64,000 nt of DNA, taken from Brugia malayi (lineage: Eukaryota > Nematoda > Chromadorea > Rhabditida > Onchocercidae). The stretch's first letter is position 1, and each line of letters begins with the position of its first letter. This document shows positions 1 through 16,200 of the stretch, one piece after another. Under the pieces are notes generated by a model. The model worked only from the letters and a program-made list of their open reading frames with translations. It ran no database searches and was not told the origin of the DNA. Position numbers and translations under genes: made by a program. The stretch is taken from contig NW_025062479.1 in NCBI RefSeq assembly GCF_000002995.4, positions 21,386,721-21,450,720 of the forward strand, read 5' to 3'.

Positions 1-1
1 T

Positions 2-3000
2 CGACTGCAAACTGGCATTGATAATTTTGGTGCTGGTCGTTATCCATTCTATATTGAACCAGTTGTTATAATTAGTATAACTGATGGTAACTGTTTGACA
101 TGTCCCCAGTTTGGAGCTGTTAATGAGGTAAATCTTCGTTTAGTGGATTTATTTAAGTTTGTGCTGAGATGATAGTGTAGGATGACTAAGATGGCAAGTT
201 TTTTTTTTAAATAAATGCAGTAGCTGTATTGATTATTTAATAAGAAGTAGTATATTACTTACAGATGATGCGAAAGTTTCTAATGTACGAAAGTTTTTCT
301 TATAGCGAATAATTGATTTTACAAATATGGCCTGAAAATGCAGGAAAACTTCATTATGTGAAGTTTGTATATTAATGATGATAATTGGTCCTTTCGTTCC
401 AGATTAAAGTTGCTAAGCCTACAGCAATTGGTAACGAACTGATTGAAGAGCCGTTTAGATGGGACCAACGCCTTTATTCAATAGTTCTACGTCTCAGTGG
501 TAATAATCCTGTGGGAAAAATCTCTCCTGGAATGAATATACCTTCCGATAATAGTCCTATTGATGCGATGTGTATTGCAACTGGAGGTAAGTGGTCATAG
601 TTATTGAGATTCCTTTGTGAGAAAAAAGACCTTTTTATTTTTCTTGTCAGTTCTCAGTGCTTGCTTAAAATTTGGTTTAAAAGTTTCTTGTTTTATTTTT
701 CGTCTTCATATGGATTATTTTCCGCACTTGTATGTACATTAATGGGATTTTTTAAACAGTAGTAATATTTCGGAATAATTTCAGGGCGGTCATATTGCAT
801 ATCATCGCATAAAATGCTAGCTGTGTGTGTTGAATCGATTGTTCAAAAACTGCAACAACAGGGAATCGTCTTACGCTTCGAAAAATATGGACCAGATCCC
901 ACATTAAGTCTCGGTATTTTTTGAAATTTTCGGCGATTTTTTTTTTTTTTTGAATATCAACTTCTGAATTAAAAAATAAGGCTTTATAAATTCGTTTGGG
1001 TCTCATTCTGGAAATTAAATGGTCTTTTTTTTTAGACCGAACAAATGGCGTTGTTGAAAACGGAAATCCAAAAAAAAATGGTGAATTGGCGTCGGTTGGT
1101 GGTAAACCATTTAATTCAGATAACTGGCATAATGTTACTTGCACCGTCTATTCACGTGCATCACGATCATATCCGGGGCACTGGCCCATTCCAGAGGCGT
1201 TTTGGCCCGATCGCAGCATGTATTTTTTTTTTTTTTTTTTGATTTACAACTTTAAGACATTGCTCAATATTTTATTGCATATTCTTGCTTTGGGAGAAAT
1301 TTTCACGATGTTCTATTCATTCTTCAGCACTGACTAATTTAGTCTTTTCTTTTTTCTTATACATTCAGTTGCAGGATAAGTTTGCCGCCACGAAAAGCTC
1401 ATCCAGTGATCTCATTTCGTTGTGAATCTAGTGAACCTCTTGTTTGTCAGGATTTCCCATTTGATAAATATGAGCTTGAGCCTTCACCTTTAACAAGGTT
1501 TATATTAGAGCGTAAACAACCTGGAGTCTGTTGGCAGGTATAATTTCCTTTTTTTTTTTTTTTTTTCAATTGTTGTGATGTTCTTTTGACAAGATTATGA
1601 CTTTTTTAGGCCTGAAACTCGAAAGTTTCGTCGGCTTCTTTAACCATCCTCATTGTTTGTACGGAATATATTTTATGAGTCTCACTGAGTTCAGAAGGTG
1701 GGCATCTTAGTTACTTCAAGACGAGGTATTAAAACCAATGGGGCTTAACGAGTAAGTAATTAAAGCTAGCTCATTTAGTTATTAGCAAAGGGAATTTGTT
1801 TTAGAAATTTCGTATACACCTTGTCTCATATCATAACAAACCGTGGCCATTGAATTTGTTTTTTGCTAAAAATAATGAAAATTTCAGGTTTTTGTCCATA
1901 ATTCAAGTGTACTCGGGAGTTCACCGGCTCCTTTCGGATACCTCAAAGCGGCCACCAATTTATCATGTGTAAATTTATTTATAATGCCTTACAATTATCC
2001 GCTGCTGCTTCCGCTAATTGAGGAAATGAAGATGGACTCGAAAGCCAAAAATAGCCATTCCTGGCGATTGCGTTTGGAAAAATATTTGGCCACAGTTCCA
2101 AGTTACTATGTACAAGTAAATATTATTTTTGTGGCCAGAATTATCACTCTTTCATAGTGTTTTACAACCAGTGACTGTTTTCATATGGTTCAATGGTCGG
2201 GAAGATATAGGATAATAATAGGGTTAAGTTGAACTCTCTATTTAGGCTTATTATAGTATTATTTATATATGTGTATCAAAACTGTAATTCTTTGGTTATT
2301 TTCGAGGAAATGAGAAAGTACTGCATGATTGTGTGTGGGCTTGAGTTAGGATTTTAGTATTTCCAAAGGCTTTATAATTTAAATGAACTTGGGGAGAGTA
2401 TTTCTATATTTGTTTTTTCTATGATTTTAAAATTGAAATTTTGCTTTAGCCACTAAAAAAGGCATTCACTCGATTAAGTATCTCACATCCCATGTTGGAA
2501 CCTGACCAAATGCAGCAGTATTCGTATAATATATTGTCTTATATTGCGAAAGTGAAGCATATGGCTCGTGAAGAATTTGAATCGCTATGTAGTACCGTGG
2601 CAGCATCGCTACAAATTTCGCCTCCTCTTGTATCATTGGTTTGTTTTAAATATAATTATAAAAATGTATAAAGCCAATTACTCTATCGGAACAATCGTTC
2701 ATGCTCTGATTTTAGATTGGCGTTCAGAAGCGTACACGTCTCTGCGATGGTAGAGGCATGAAAAGGATCTCTGGATATAGTAGTGATATGGAAAATTTTC
2801 ATGGATTCCAGGTTCTTTTTTTTAACTTTTTGTTGGTGTGTGCGTGTTGTTTTTCATCTTGAGGCCTTTTTGTTTACTGGGTTTTGTCACCGTAATCATA
2901 GTAGGCATGAAGATCAGTTATGATCATTACTGTGAAGACCAGATGAGTGTATCGGTCAACCATGCAGCTTATTATAGGTACAAGTTGAGATCCCCAAAAT

Positions 3001-5025
3001 ATTGATTGCTCCATCGTTACAATTTCGAAATCCATTTGAAATTAGACGGGGTAAACTTTTCGAGCAAGTGCAGAAAATGCGAATCAATTTAATGCAACAG
3101 CTCAATGTAGGGCAGATACCAATATTTGAAGGTGGTCGACCTGGCACTAGTATAAAATTGCAACATGCGGGTTTGTTTTGTTGTTTCTAATATTTCTCAT
3201 TTTCAACCTGAAATATTTCGTGTTGTATTTACTTTTATTTGCAGAGGATTTGCATAATCTTCCCATTGGTCAGATGGGTAATTATCAGGAGTATATCAAG
3301 AGTCTTGAGGCTGTAGGACGTGGTCCACTTAGAGAAGTTGAGCCTCAAGCAATCCGTGTACATGCGTTCGGGAACCCTTTTAAAATTGATAAGGTGCGTT
3401 CTTTTGAAAAATTTTTTAAAAAAAAAAAGCCATGTGAAATTCCCATAAAATATGCATTTCAGTGTTGAATGATATGTGTTTACAATACTTAACAAATTAG
3501 ATTTTTTAGTGAATGTTTTATGTTGCAGAAAACTATGACGGTGGATGAAGTTGGTGAAGGAAACTTACTGGGAACTTCTCCAAAAATGGAAACTTCAAAA
3601 AAACGGTTGTCTTCGACTGGTTCAAATGTTTCAAGTTCAGATAGCAGTCGCCCGCCACGACGAAAAGCGGGGCCCTTAGCAGCCGATTCCTTGTCTCGAT
3701 GGCGGTAAACGCCTTATTATATTTAAGCTTTTTGTGTGTTTTAATTTCTGCAAAACGTTATGAAAATTTCCTAAATTATTCAGTGTGCTGAGGAAATCTG
3801 TTGCTTTATTTTTTCTGAAACGGTGTAAGAATGCGACATTATTTTTCAATTATAGGCGACGACGGAGACATAGTACATCCTCAAGTTCATCAGCTTTATC
3901 CGATCTCGACTTAGCTTCTCTCAGTTCTGATCTCTCTTCCGAAGATACTCGTGGGTTTGCTGCATCATTTTTTCATCTCTTTTCCACATCACCACATCTT
4001 TAAATTGATAATGTGGTTGTTTAGCTTTGTTTTTCTCCAGCTTGTGTTTTTCCTTGTTTTATTGCATGTATTATTTCGTAGTCACGATTATCGAAATTCT
4101 AGCATAGTTAGCAACTTCATCCCAGTTGGAAAATTAAATTAATTAATCGTTGGAGAAATTTGTTCCCTTTCCACGGTTTGCTAGACTTGTAGATTTATGG
4201 GAGATAAGTATGTTTTCAACATCTGTTTACTCAAATATTTTCAGAAAAAGTTACTGGTTCAGGTTGTAGACAGTCTACATCAGCTTTAAATGGTAATCTT
4301 GAGCATACATTGAATGGTGATGTACATGAAAAATTACTGAAAAGATCTGAATGGTCTGAATTTTCACCAGTGGAGAAAAAATCACGTTTAGATGGTGCAT
4401 CACGCTTAGAAGAGTCGGCACTGAATGAGAAAAAATTGCTTTTGGGCAAATTTGTTAGAAAGCTTGCAAACGGTATTGTTCGCATAATTTTAACATCTCA
4501 TTATTTGTTTTGTTCCAGCTGTTTTTCCTTATCGCATATAATATTTACTTCATAATCACTATTATGCGAAATTCTAACACAGTTAGTAACTTCATCCAAG
4601 TTAGAAAATTGAATTAACTATTGAAGTCCATTCACGTTCCACCGGTTCAGGTTGGAGACCATCTTTACAAAGAGAACTTCATCGTTAGATTTCTCATTAT
4701 TTCCCGTCAACAGTCGAAGTTTGAAAGAGCCTTCACTTGGGATAGATTGTTAAACCATGTTATGGTTAAATATAGGTATCGTAGAAATATTGCGTTCTTT
4801 TCAGTCGTAATATTTCAAACACGGTTATTTTTTTTTTTTTCAGCGGAAAAAGTGATGTCATTGCAAAGCACCGAAATGGAAGATCTTTGTATTGTGGATC
4901 GTAGGATATGCTTACGTTATGCATTGCGTGAAGCTAGGCGATTTCGAAGGAAAGCACTAATAGATCTTATAACCAAACAGTTAGATGAAATGTTGCCGGA
5001 CGCTCCGATCAATGAAGATTTGTAA
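2..5025 (+). CDS. INTS6: Integrator complex subunit 6 (INTS6/DICE1), 5' truncated
   Basis: Subunit of the nuclear Integrator complex, which cleaves snRNA 3' ends and terminates promoter-proximal Pol II transcription. Fourteen exons are readable: 2-127, 403-586, 785-913, 1036-1219, 1375-1537, 1888-2115, 2450-2638, 2716-2811, 2978-3170, 3245-3393, 3529-3704, 3856-3950, 4245-4472 and 4844-5025, giving 773 residues in frame. The window starts inside the N-terminal VWA domain (TGIDNFGAGRYPFYIEP). Diagnostic blocks follow: EEPFRWDQRLYSIVLRL, PGHWPIPEAFWPD, FPFDKYELEPSPLTRFILER, NLFIMPYNYPLLLPL, PIGQMGNYQEYIKSLE and HAFGNPFKIDK. A Ser/Arg-rich linker covers exons 11-12. The end (ALREARRFRRKALIDLITKQ) matches the conserved INTS6 C-terminal helix. 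The start codon and first VWA exons lie outside the window. It converges on RUVBL2. The C. elegans counterpart is dic-1. Identity is very sure; single splice sites slightly less so. Confidence 0.94.
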
Positions 5026-6240
5026 TTAAGACGTATTACTTGTGAGATTTATGTTGATTTAGCTTACCTTAAAAGTGTGAAGGAGGGAGGACTTTGTTTT
5101 AGCTACAGATTCTGAACATACGATTATTTGCATGTCAAAAATCCATTCTTAGCTCGCTTAAACATAAGGAAGCACTAACAAGGATAAGTTTTTATTGATC
5201 TTAGTATGATGTTTCTTGCTTACTAATGTTTGTTTTTTCATTGATCTCATTGGTTCACTTATTTGAGTTTCAACTTATGTGTACACTGTTGTCACGGATT
5301 ATCTTTGCTTGCTCACTCAGGCGGGTGCTTCTTCATTCTATTGTCCAGTGTACAAAATCTGCCGTGTTTAGAGACACAGTAGTTGTATTCACAAACCGTT
5401 ATTTTTTATACATTTCCCAAAGTAAACTTGAGGAGGACCAATTATAATCGCAAATTGCGAAGTCCCTTTTCGTTTACTTCTCCATCCCCTGTCGTGAAAA
5501 CAAAAAAAGTTGAAGCTGAGACGGTGTTTAGTTTTTCCAGCTTGCAATCACTCTTTGCTGTTTCTCCATAGGTGTAAAAGATTTCCGAAACTTTTAAAAG
5601 ATTTGAATCTATTGGATGCAGTCCGACAACGTCTTGGTTGTGTAGGATTTCCTTATTCAGCGGATAAATTTTTGGTGAAGAGCAATTCGGTTGTTATCGT
5701 CTTAAACACGGCATGTACTTTTTTCTAACTTGTATATGTTGTCTGTTTAAGAGTAATTGATGTATTGCAAAAAAAAAGGATGTATACCACAGATTGTAAC
5801 ATCAAGCAGAACTAATTTCATTTTTTTTTTTGCGGATTGATTCAGTTGCCTTTGCTATTTTGTACAGCGCAATGAGTACAAAGTGAAGTAGCTAAGTTGT
5901 AATTTTTCCCATTGAATCAAAGAAAACGTCCGCAGCTCAAACTGAGCAACAGCACTGATGAAGATTTCTAAACCACATCCCGTGTTCCTTTGATCACGCT
6001 ATTGTGGATAGTATGATTACCAAGATTCTGAGCGATTGATGGAAAAGGATACCAATTTATGGACAAAACAATTATTTAGGACATCATGAGAAAATAAAGT
6101 GGACAAAATGAATTGACAGATTGTTCCTTTTTTTTGAGACAATTGCGAAGGTTGCTACAGAACAGACCCGAATAATGCAAAGTCACACTTATTTGCGTAA
6201 CAGAAATGATCGACGAGATTCTCAACAATTGAGCAGAAAC
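5026..6240. other. Convergent 3' region between INTS6 and RUVBL2
   Basis: This stretch should hold both 3' UTRs. A plus-strand AATAAA at 6093-6098 could serve INTS6 but is about 1.1 kb from its stop. A protein-like open frame at about 5577-5728 on the plus strand, just after a possible acceptor, is described under findings. Nothing else is recognisable. Confidence 0.5.
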
Positions 6241-10159
<3,919 letters not shown>

Positions 10160-10160
<1 letters not shown>

Positions 10161-10791
10161 ATTAGCATATTATTTTACGAGACGGTCCCCAAAACTGCCA
10201 GATATCGATCGATCGGTCGCCCGCTTGTGTTGTTTGCAACAGACGCGCCATTTCGCCTAAAGTAGAGTGCATGCGTAGTGCGCTAGCAGTGTAACAAAGA
10301 TTGACTCTTTCTGTGCATCTCTGTTGTTCATTATTTTGTTTGTTCTCTGTTAGTCTGCCCATGCACCTTTTTGGCGTACTCTTATGTACTGCAGGCAAAT
10401 GCGTCGCGAAAGCGAAAGAGATGAATGCTGCGTGCGCGTCCGCGTTGACGTGTGGGTAGCATTGCAGGTCGATCGATATAACATAATTTTGCTGGGAAGA
10501 TAATGCGTGCGTAGAATTTGTTGCACGTTTCACGTGACGTGCATGTTTCGGACTGACTTTTTTGGGAATCATGTGCGAAATCTCTCCACCACCATTTTTT
10601 TTTCTCGTTTGCTGTATGCGTAAAATCATATCATGGTTCTTCAATAACATGCTTGAACTTCGGGATTGCGGAGGAAAAAAGTCCTGTAACCCACTCTTCG
10701 TAACGTGAAGCATCGTGTGGTGGCTGTAGTGCGTTTTACTGAAAATCAAATCCCAGTGTGGTTTTCGTGCATTTATGTCATCTTGAATGTG
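10160..10791 (+). promoter_or_regulatory. Probable promoter and 5' leader of the BET gene
   Basis: This block is visibly richer in G/C and CpG than its surroundings (GATCGATCGGTCGCCCG, GCGTGCGCGTCCGCG). It contains TTTCACGTGACGT at 10528-10540, an overlapping E-box and CRE-like site. A good donor (GTGAGT) follows 10791. Splicing it to the acceptor ending at 11058 would put a non-coding leader just before the BET start codon. The transcription start is not determined. Confidence 0.45.
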
Positions 10792-11050
10792 GTGAGTAGA
10801 ATATTAGTAATAAGTTTAGCTCGGTGTGAGGTCGTGGTGTAACGCATTACTTGCAGAAGACTTTTGCAGAAGACTTACGCGTGTTGGTAATACTTTAGGG
10901 CACAAAAACTTCATAGGTTTGTTTGGTCATCATTGAAAACAGGAGATCTGGAATCAGAAAATAGGTGGGATGGGTGGGTTTCGATTTGTGCACTTTTATT
11001 TTTTTCGCTATAAACGATGTTGTTGTGTTGATTTCATTTTAACTTTCGAA

Positions 11051-11060
11051 ACTTTCAGAA
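11051..11060 (+). promoter_or_regulatory. Splice acceptor just before the BET start codon
   Basis: ACTTTCAG ends at 11058, two bases before the ATG at 11061. It could be the acceptor of a 5' UTR intron (donor at 10792) or an SL trans-splice site. The sequence alone does not decide. Confidence 0.55.
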
Positions 11061-13251
11061 ATGTCTCTTTCTGCTGCTTCAACTTCAAATGCGAACAATA
11101 GCAGTAATGAGCCAGTAACAACTAGCGGCAGCACCCTTGGGGTCTCAGAAAACCCATCTGTATCGGATGAGAAAGCGTCAGTAGACACGGAAAACATTCA
11201 AATTGAGGGATCGCAAAATGGAGAAGATGCCTCTTCAGAACAGCATGTTGATGATGGAGATAATGACGACAGTGCTACCGATGTTGGTACAGCTGTGCCA
11301 TCAATAAATGGCTGGGAGTCGCCACGGCAGGTTCATCATTTAACTTAATGTGCTTGTCTTGCACACACGCGATTTAATTAAACGGTGATACGGTTGATTA
11401 GTTTTGCATGCATCATTTGAATCATGTTAGTTTTACTTAATTGTTAAGTATTCCCAAAATGTTCTAGGAAGCAATTAATGGGGTGGTACAGCCGCGTGTA
11501 ATACCACCGCCAGGTAAACCTACACGGCATACGAATCAACTTGAATTCATGTTGAAGGAAGTTTTAAAACCAGCGATGCGTCATAAACACGCCTGGCCAT
11601 TTATGAAACCTGTAGATGCTGTACGTCTGGGATTACCGGTACGTTATTTTTTTCAGTGTGAGTAAATTTTTGAGCTAATTCATTTTCTCATGGCTTCTTT
11701 TCAAACTATGAGCTGGGTGGATCCAAATCTTTGACACGCTAAGGACTAACGATAACTCTGGATTTTTTAAGGATTATCATAAGGTGATCAAGCGTCCAAT
11801 GGATATGAACACTATCGAAAAGCGCTTGCGCAATTGTTACTACTACTCGGCAAAAGATTGCATGCAAGTAAGTAGGCCGTTGTTTTTTGAGCTGGAAACG
11901 GTGCGTGCGGATGCATACTGTTCGGTCTGCTAAAATAATGTTTCTATGGTTTTCTCTCTGTTTTTTCTCTTCTACATATTATTAGGAAAATGGGCGGGTG
12001 TCATAAAATTGGTTACAAAAATGGAATGGGTTGTTGTGTGCACACAACTATTTGTTTCCCTTCTCATCGATTTAAATCAAGAAATATTTCCCGCTTTACA
12101 AAAGTATCTAGGAAAAGATGAATTTGGGAAGATGTTCTGCCTCAGTTCTGCATTTTCTAAAAGCAAATTGTCGTATTCCGAAGAGTGAAGAAGTCGCTTC
12201 TTTATCTTTGCAGTTTAATCAGTTTTTTCTACTTAATCGGTTGAGTTTTTGTCATTGTCTTTTTGATGATTGTTTTGTTTAACCATTACAAGCGGGAAGT
12301 ATTTCTGTATCACTTTTTTTGTTTCAAGTTTCCTTTGATTAGTGCCCCTTTGATTTTGATGGGCGCTGTTTAAAAGTCATTTGCAAAGAGAACATCGCAA
12401 CGCGAGCATATTTCATAATTGATTCGGTTGAAAACGAAAGAATAAAACGAGGATTATGTGGCATTAATTTCATTTGAATCAACCACGTTTTGGGCTGCTT
12501 CATTTCCGTTCACTCCTAAATTTTTGGTGTTTTTAAAAGTGAGCTGTGTTTTTGTGTGTGTTTGTTTATTATTTTTTTTTTTTTTCTTAAGTTGGAGAAA
12601 AAAAGGCTGGGTTATTTTCTGTTCAAAACATTAATTACGTGAAAAAATCGAGTTTCTTCTTTTGTGGACTGTTTTATGCTAGACGTAGTGGTTTTTGATA
12701 TAAGAAGGAAAATATGGTTGCAAATTCCCGACTAGGTACGAGAGTAAAGTTTTTCGTTTACAAAAAATCGTATCACTTCCTCATCTTCTAAAGTTTTACC
12801 GGGTAGGAGGAGTGAGGGAGCTTTGTTGTCTCACTTTTGGCTAATATTTTTAACTGCATTTCTTATATTTCGTGTTTTTATGTTTTTTTTGGAGCACTAA
12901 ACATGCTGTTGTGTTAATGTTACACTTTTTGGTATGAGCTGTAATAGCTCTGGCTTGCTGTATGGGTTGAACATATGCTGTGGTATATCTTTGAAAATAT
13001 AGTTTATATTTTATTGGGAATCAGAACTGTATAATTCTGGAAAGGGAAGAGACTAGGAATGCATATGGACTTTCACGGAGAGAGCCACTTCCACTGGAAT
13101 ATATGCATCTGACTGTGTAATGACATATTTTGAATTTTTTAATAGCTCGGATGTTGGAGGCTTGATTGGATGAGCAGTGTTATATAGTTTTTGATTTCGA
13201 GTTAAAAGTAGTACCGAGTTGTCTAACTTTAAGTTAATGAAACAGGGTTGC

Positions 13252-13284
<33 letters not shown>

Positions 13285-16200
13285 TTCACTCTTATTTTTG
13301 ACTGAATATGATTTGAAAATTACCATTCGTGAATAAGAAAAACCGCTGTTCGTAATCAGTGTGTCAATTAGAATCATGGGAGTTCATAAACAGTTATAGA
13401 ATGATCGAATTTTGCATGCCATCACGGTAATATCGAAGGCACTTTAGTCTCTGTAGTTTTAATAGTTGCACTAAATATATGCTACCAACTGCCGAACATG
13501 CATGGTTTTGTTTGTTTGTTTTGTAAGTTGGGACCCTAGGTATGGAAAACCACCGACACTGGCGATAAGACAGTATTCAGTTTCTTCATGAAATATTATT
13601 TGGTGAAATTTTTATTGTGCTCTTAGATTTGCACCCTTACTGGACTTGCGAAGGGGATATGGAATAAGGAGTGGAAGCAGAGAGGTCTAGGCCACTTTCT
13701 TTCATAACAGATTTTGCGATTCTGGAACTTTTTGTATTTTCCTTGCAATATATGACTTCCTGCTAAATGTGAAAGTCTAGGTATTTCTCTGGTAGCAAAT
13801 GTTAATCGAAAAATGCATTCTATTCCAATGTTTGTTATATTCAGTTCTCAGAATTGTCCCGACGGTAAATTTAAATTATGATAGTAATTCGGTGAGGGTT
13901 GACCAAACATTGGGGTGGAAAAGAGATGGCATTAGAAACAGAATTAGGGGAATTTTGCCAACATTGGTCACGACTTTCATATATTTGTGTAAGAAATTAT
14001 CGAATATATGAGCCAGAAAATTAATAGTGAGATTTGACCGCAGAATGGAATATTTTCGGCCTTTCAAATTTCAATCCTGACTAAATTTTCCATTTTTTCG
14101 TGATACGTATTGGTGGATTCTTTTATGGGTTCGTTTTTTGTAAATGCTTGGTGGTAACAATCCCTAGAAGTAAGATATTTTAAGCGTACAAATACTTCTT
14201 GGGTTTCTTTTTGAACCACAAATTATTAAGAAAAAAACCATGTATGTCTTTAGGAATACATGCAATCTATTTTGTATAGTTTGTTGTGTTTGCTTGGGAG
14301 TGGATGGCAATTGTTGCAGCTTAAAATATTTTTTATGCAAAAACTGTTGCCACTTTAAAGCTTGAAATAGCTAGCAGCTAAGCGCGGTTCTCTTTGTTCA
14401 GGACGTTATGACAATGTTCAACAATTGCTACACGTACAACCCTCCTGAGTACGGGGTTTATATGATGGCGAAGAACCTGGAACAGTACATTCTCAGCAAA
14501 CTCGCAGCGATGCCCCCGGAAGTAAGGCTTTTTAAATTATTCAGTACATCTGTTTTGGTAGCTTTCAGGATTTTGAGTCCATTTTTTCCAACTGCTACAA
14601 ATTCAACCAAAATGAGGACGATGTATCACTTATGTGCAAGAATGTCGAAAATTTGTACAGGGAAAAAATGAAACTACTGCCGTCTCAGGTATTTTTGAAA
14701 CTTTCACACTGTGCGATACGTGCAGTATTCCACAGGTTTGTGAATGTTTTTCTTTCTTTTTTTTTTTTTTTTTTTTTTTTTTTTCTCTGATGTTTTTTCG
14801 TTGTGTTGCCTTAATATCTATGAGCTCTTTATTTTAGGAAGTGGAAATACCGCGTCCAACAGCTAAGCGAGCTGCTGGCAAATCGAAGAAATCAACCGGT
14901 CGTATTGCAGTCGTTAAAGGAGGTGATTGTTTTCATGCAGTTTTACGATTTGGTAATTTCAAATCATATTTTTTTCGTAGTTAATGGTTTGTAAATTTCA
15001 ATTCCAGGAAGCCGCGAATCGTCTGTATCTGTACAGCGTGGAGCTGCCGACAGTTCATCTATTTTGGATGCTGCAGCAAATGGAGCTGTTCATGCTACTG
15101 CATCTACTGTAGACGATGTTCATCCAACATCATCGCAAGCGCCTGTTCAGCCTGTTCTTCCTTCGAAGGTTTTTTGCTTTGAAAATTTCTCTATTCTTCG
15201 TTTCGTAAAACTTTTGTTTTGATCTGAACGATATCAACTGCAATTTCTCTCGATAATTTTTTGTAGCTAGTAAGGATATTTAATGTTTATTTTTGACAGT
15301 GCGAAGGAAGGCTTCTCAAATTGTATATTAACTAATTTTAGGTTCAGAAAGGCGTCAAACGGAAAGCAGATACAACAACGTCATTTGGTGATGATGTTAT
15401 AAGTGCAAAAATTGCAACTCGTCGAGAATCTGGCCGACCACCCAAAAAACCAAATTACTTTATTGATTATAATCAGTTGAAGCCACGTTTTAAAGGAAAA
15501 CAAACTGAACAGATGAAATTTTGTCAGCGACTCGTCAACGAATTGTTTACGAAGGTAAACAACAGTAACTGTGTTGTTGGAGGTGCAGAGATATTTTCAA
15601 AGAGTTTTGTCTACAGCTGTTGGGGAAAAAATATATTGTTTACTGCGTATCATTGATTCTATGAATTTGAACTAAAGGAATAAGATGTTTATAAATAATG
15701 CTAATGATCAAATTCTAGTGCGTTTTTTTCAATTGCGATTTTTTAGTTCTTTGGACTGAGTTTGACATTTCTTTGTATATTCTTTATTGCATAAAATTAG
15801 TGTGTATTTAGAAGTGTAAGTCGTTTACTTGGCCATTTCTCGAGCCGGTGGACGTCGAGGGTTTGAAATTGGAAGATTACTATGATATAGTGAAGAATCC
15901 AATGGATTTGGGGACGATTAGGTAATGGGTTGTCAACTTTCATTTAAAATGTAATGTTGTTGGCTGTCAATTTATTTGCTATTTCGTCTTTGGTGTAATT
16001 TTAAGATATGTTATGTGCAATATAACCGGTTGGGTCTATGTGGGATTTAAATATCGTAAGCAGTAGATCAATGCTTTAAATTCCTAATATTCTTAGATAA
16101 AGCGATAGATTTAAGGAGGAAGTTGGATGCTAAGCAGTATGCCACACCAGAAGAGCTGCGGGCTGATGTTATCTTGGTCTGCGAGAACTGCTACAAGTAC

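Noticed and set aside
13053..13289. Minus-strand frame starting with poly-Lys
   Set aside because: The Lys run is the T31 homopolymer read in reverse; the rest lies in a BET intron.
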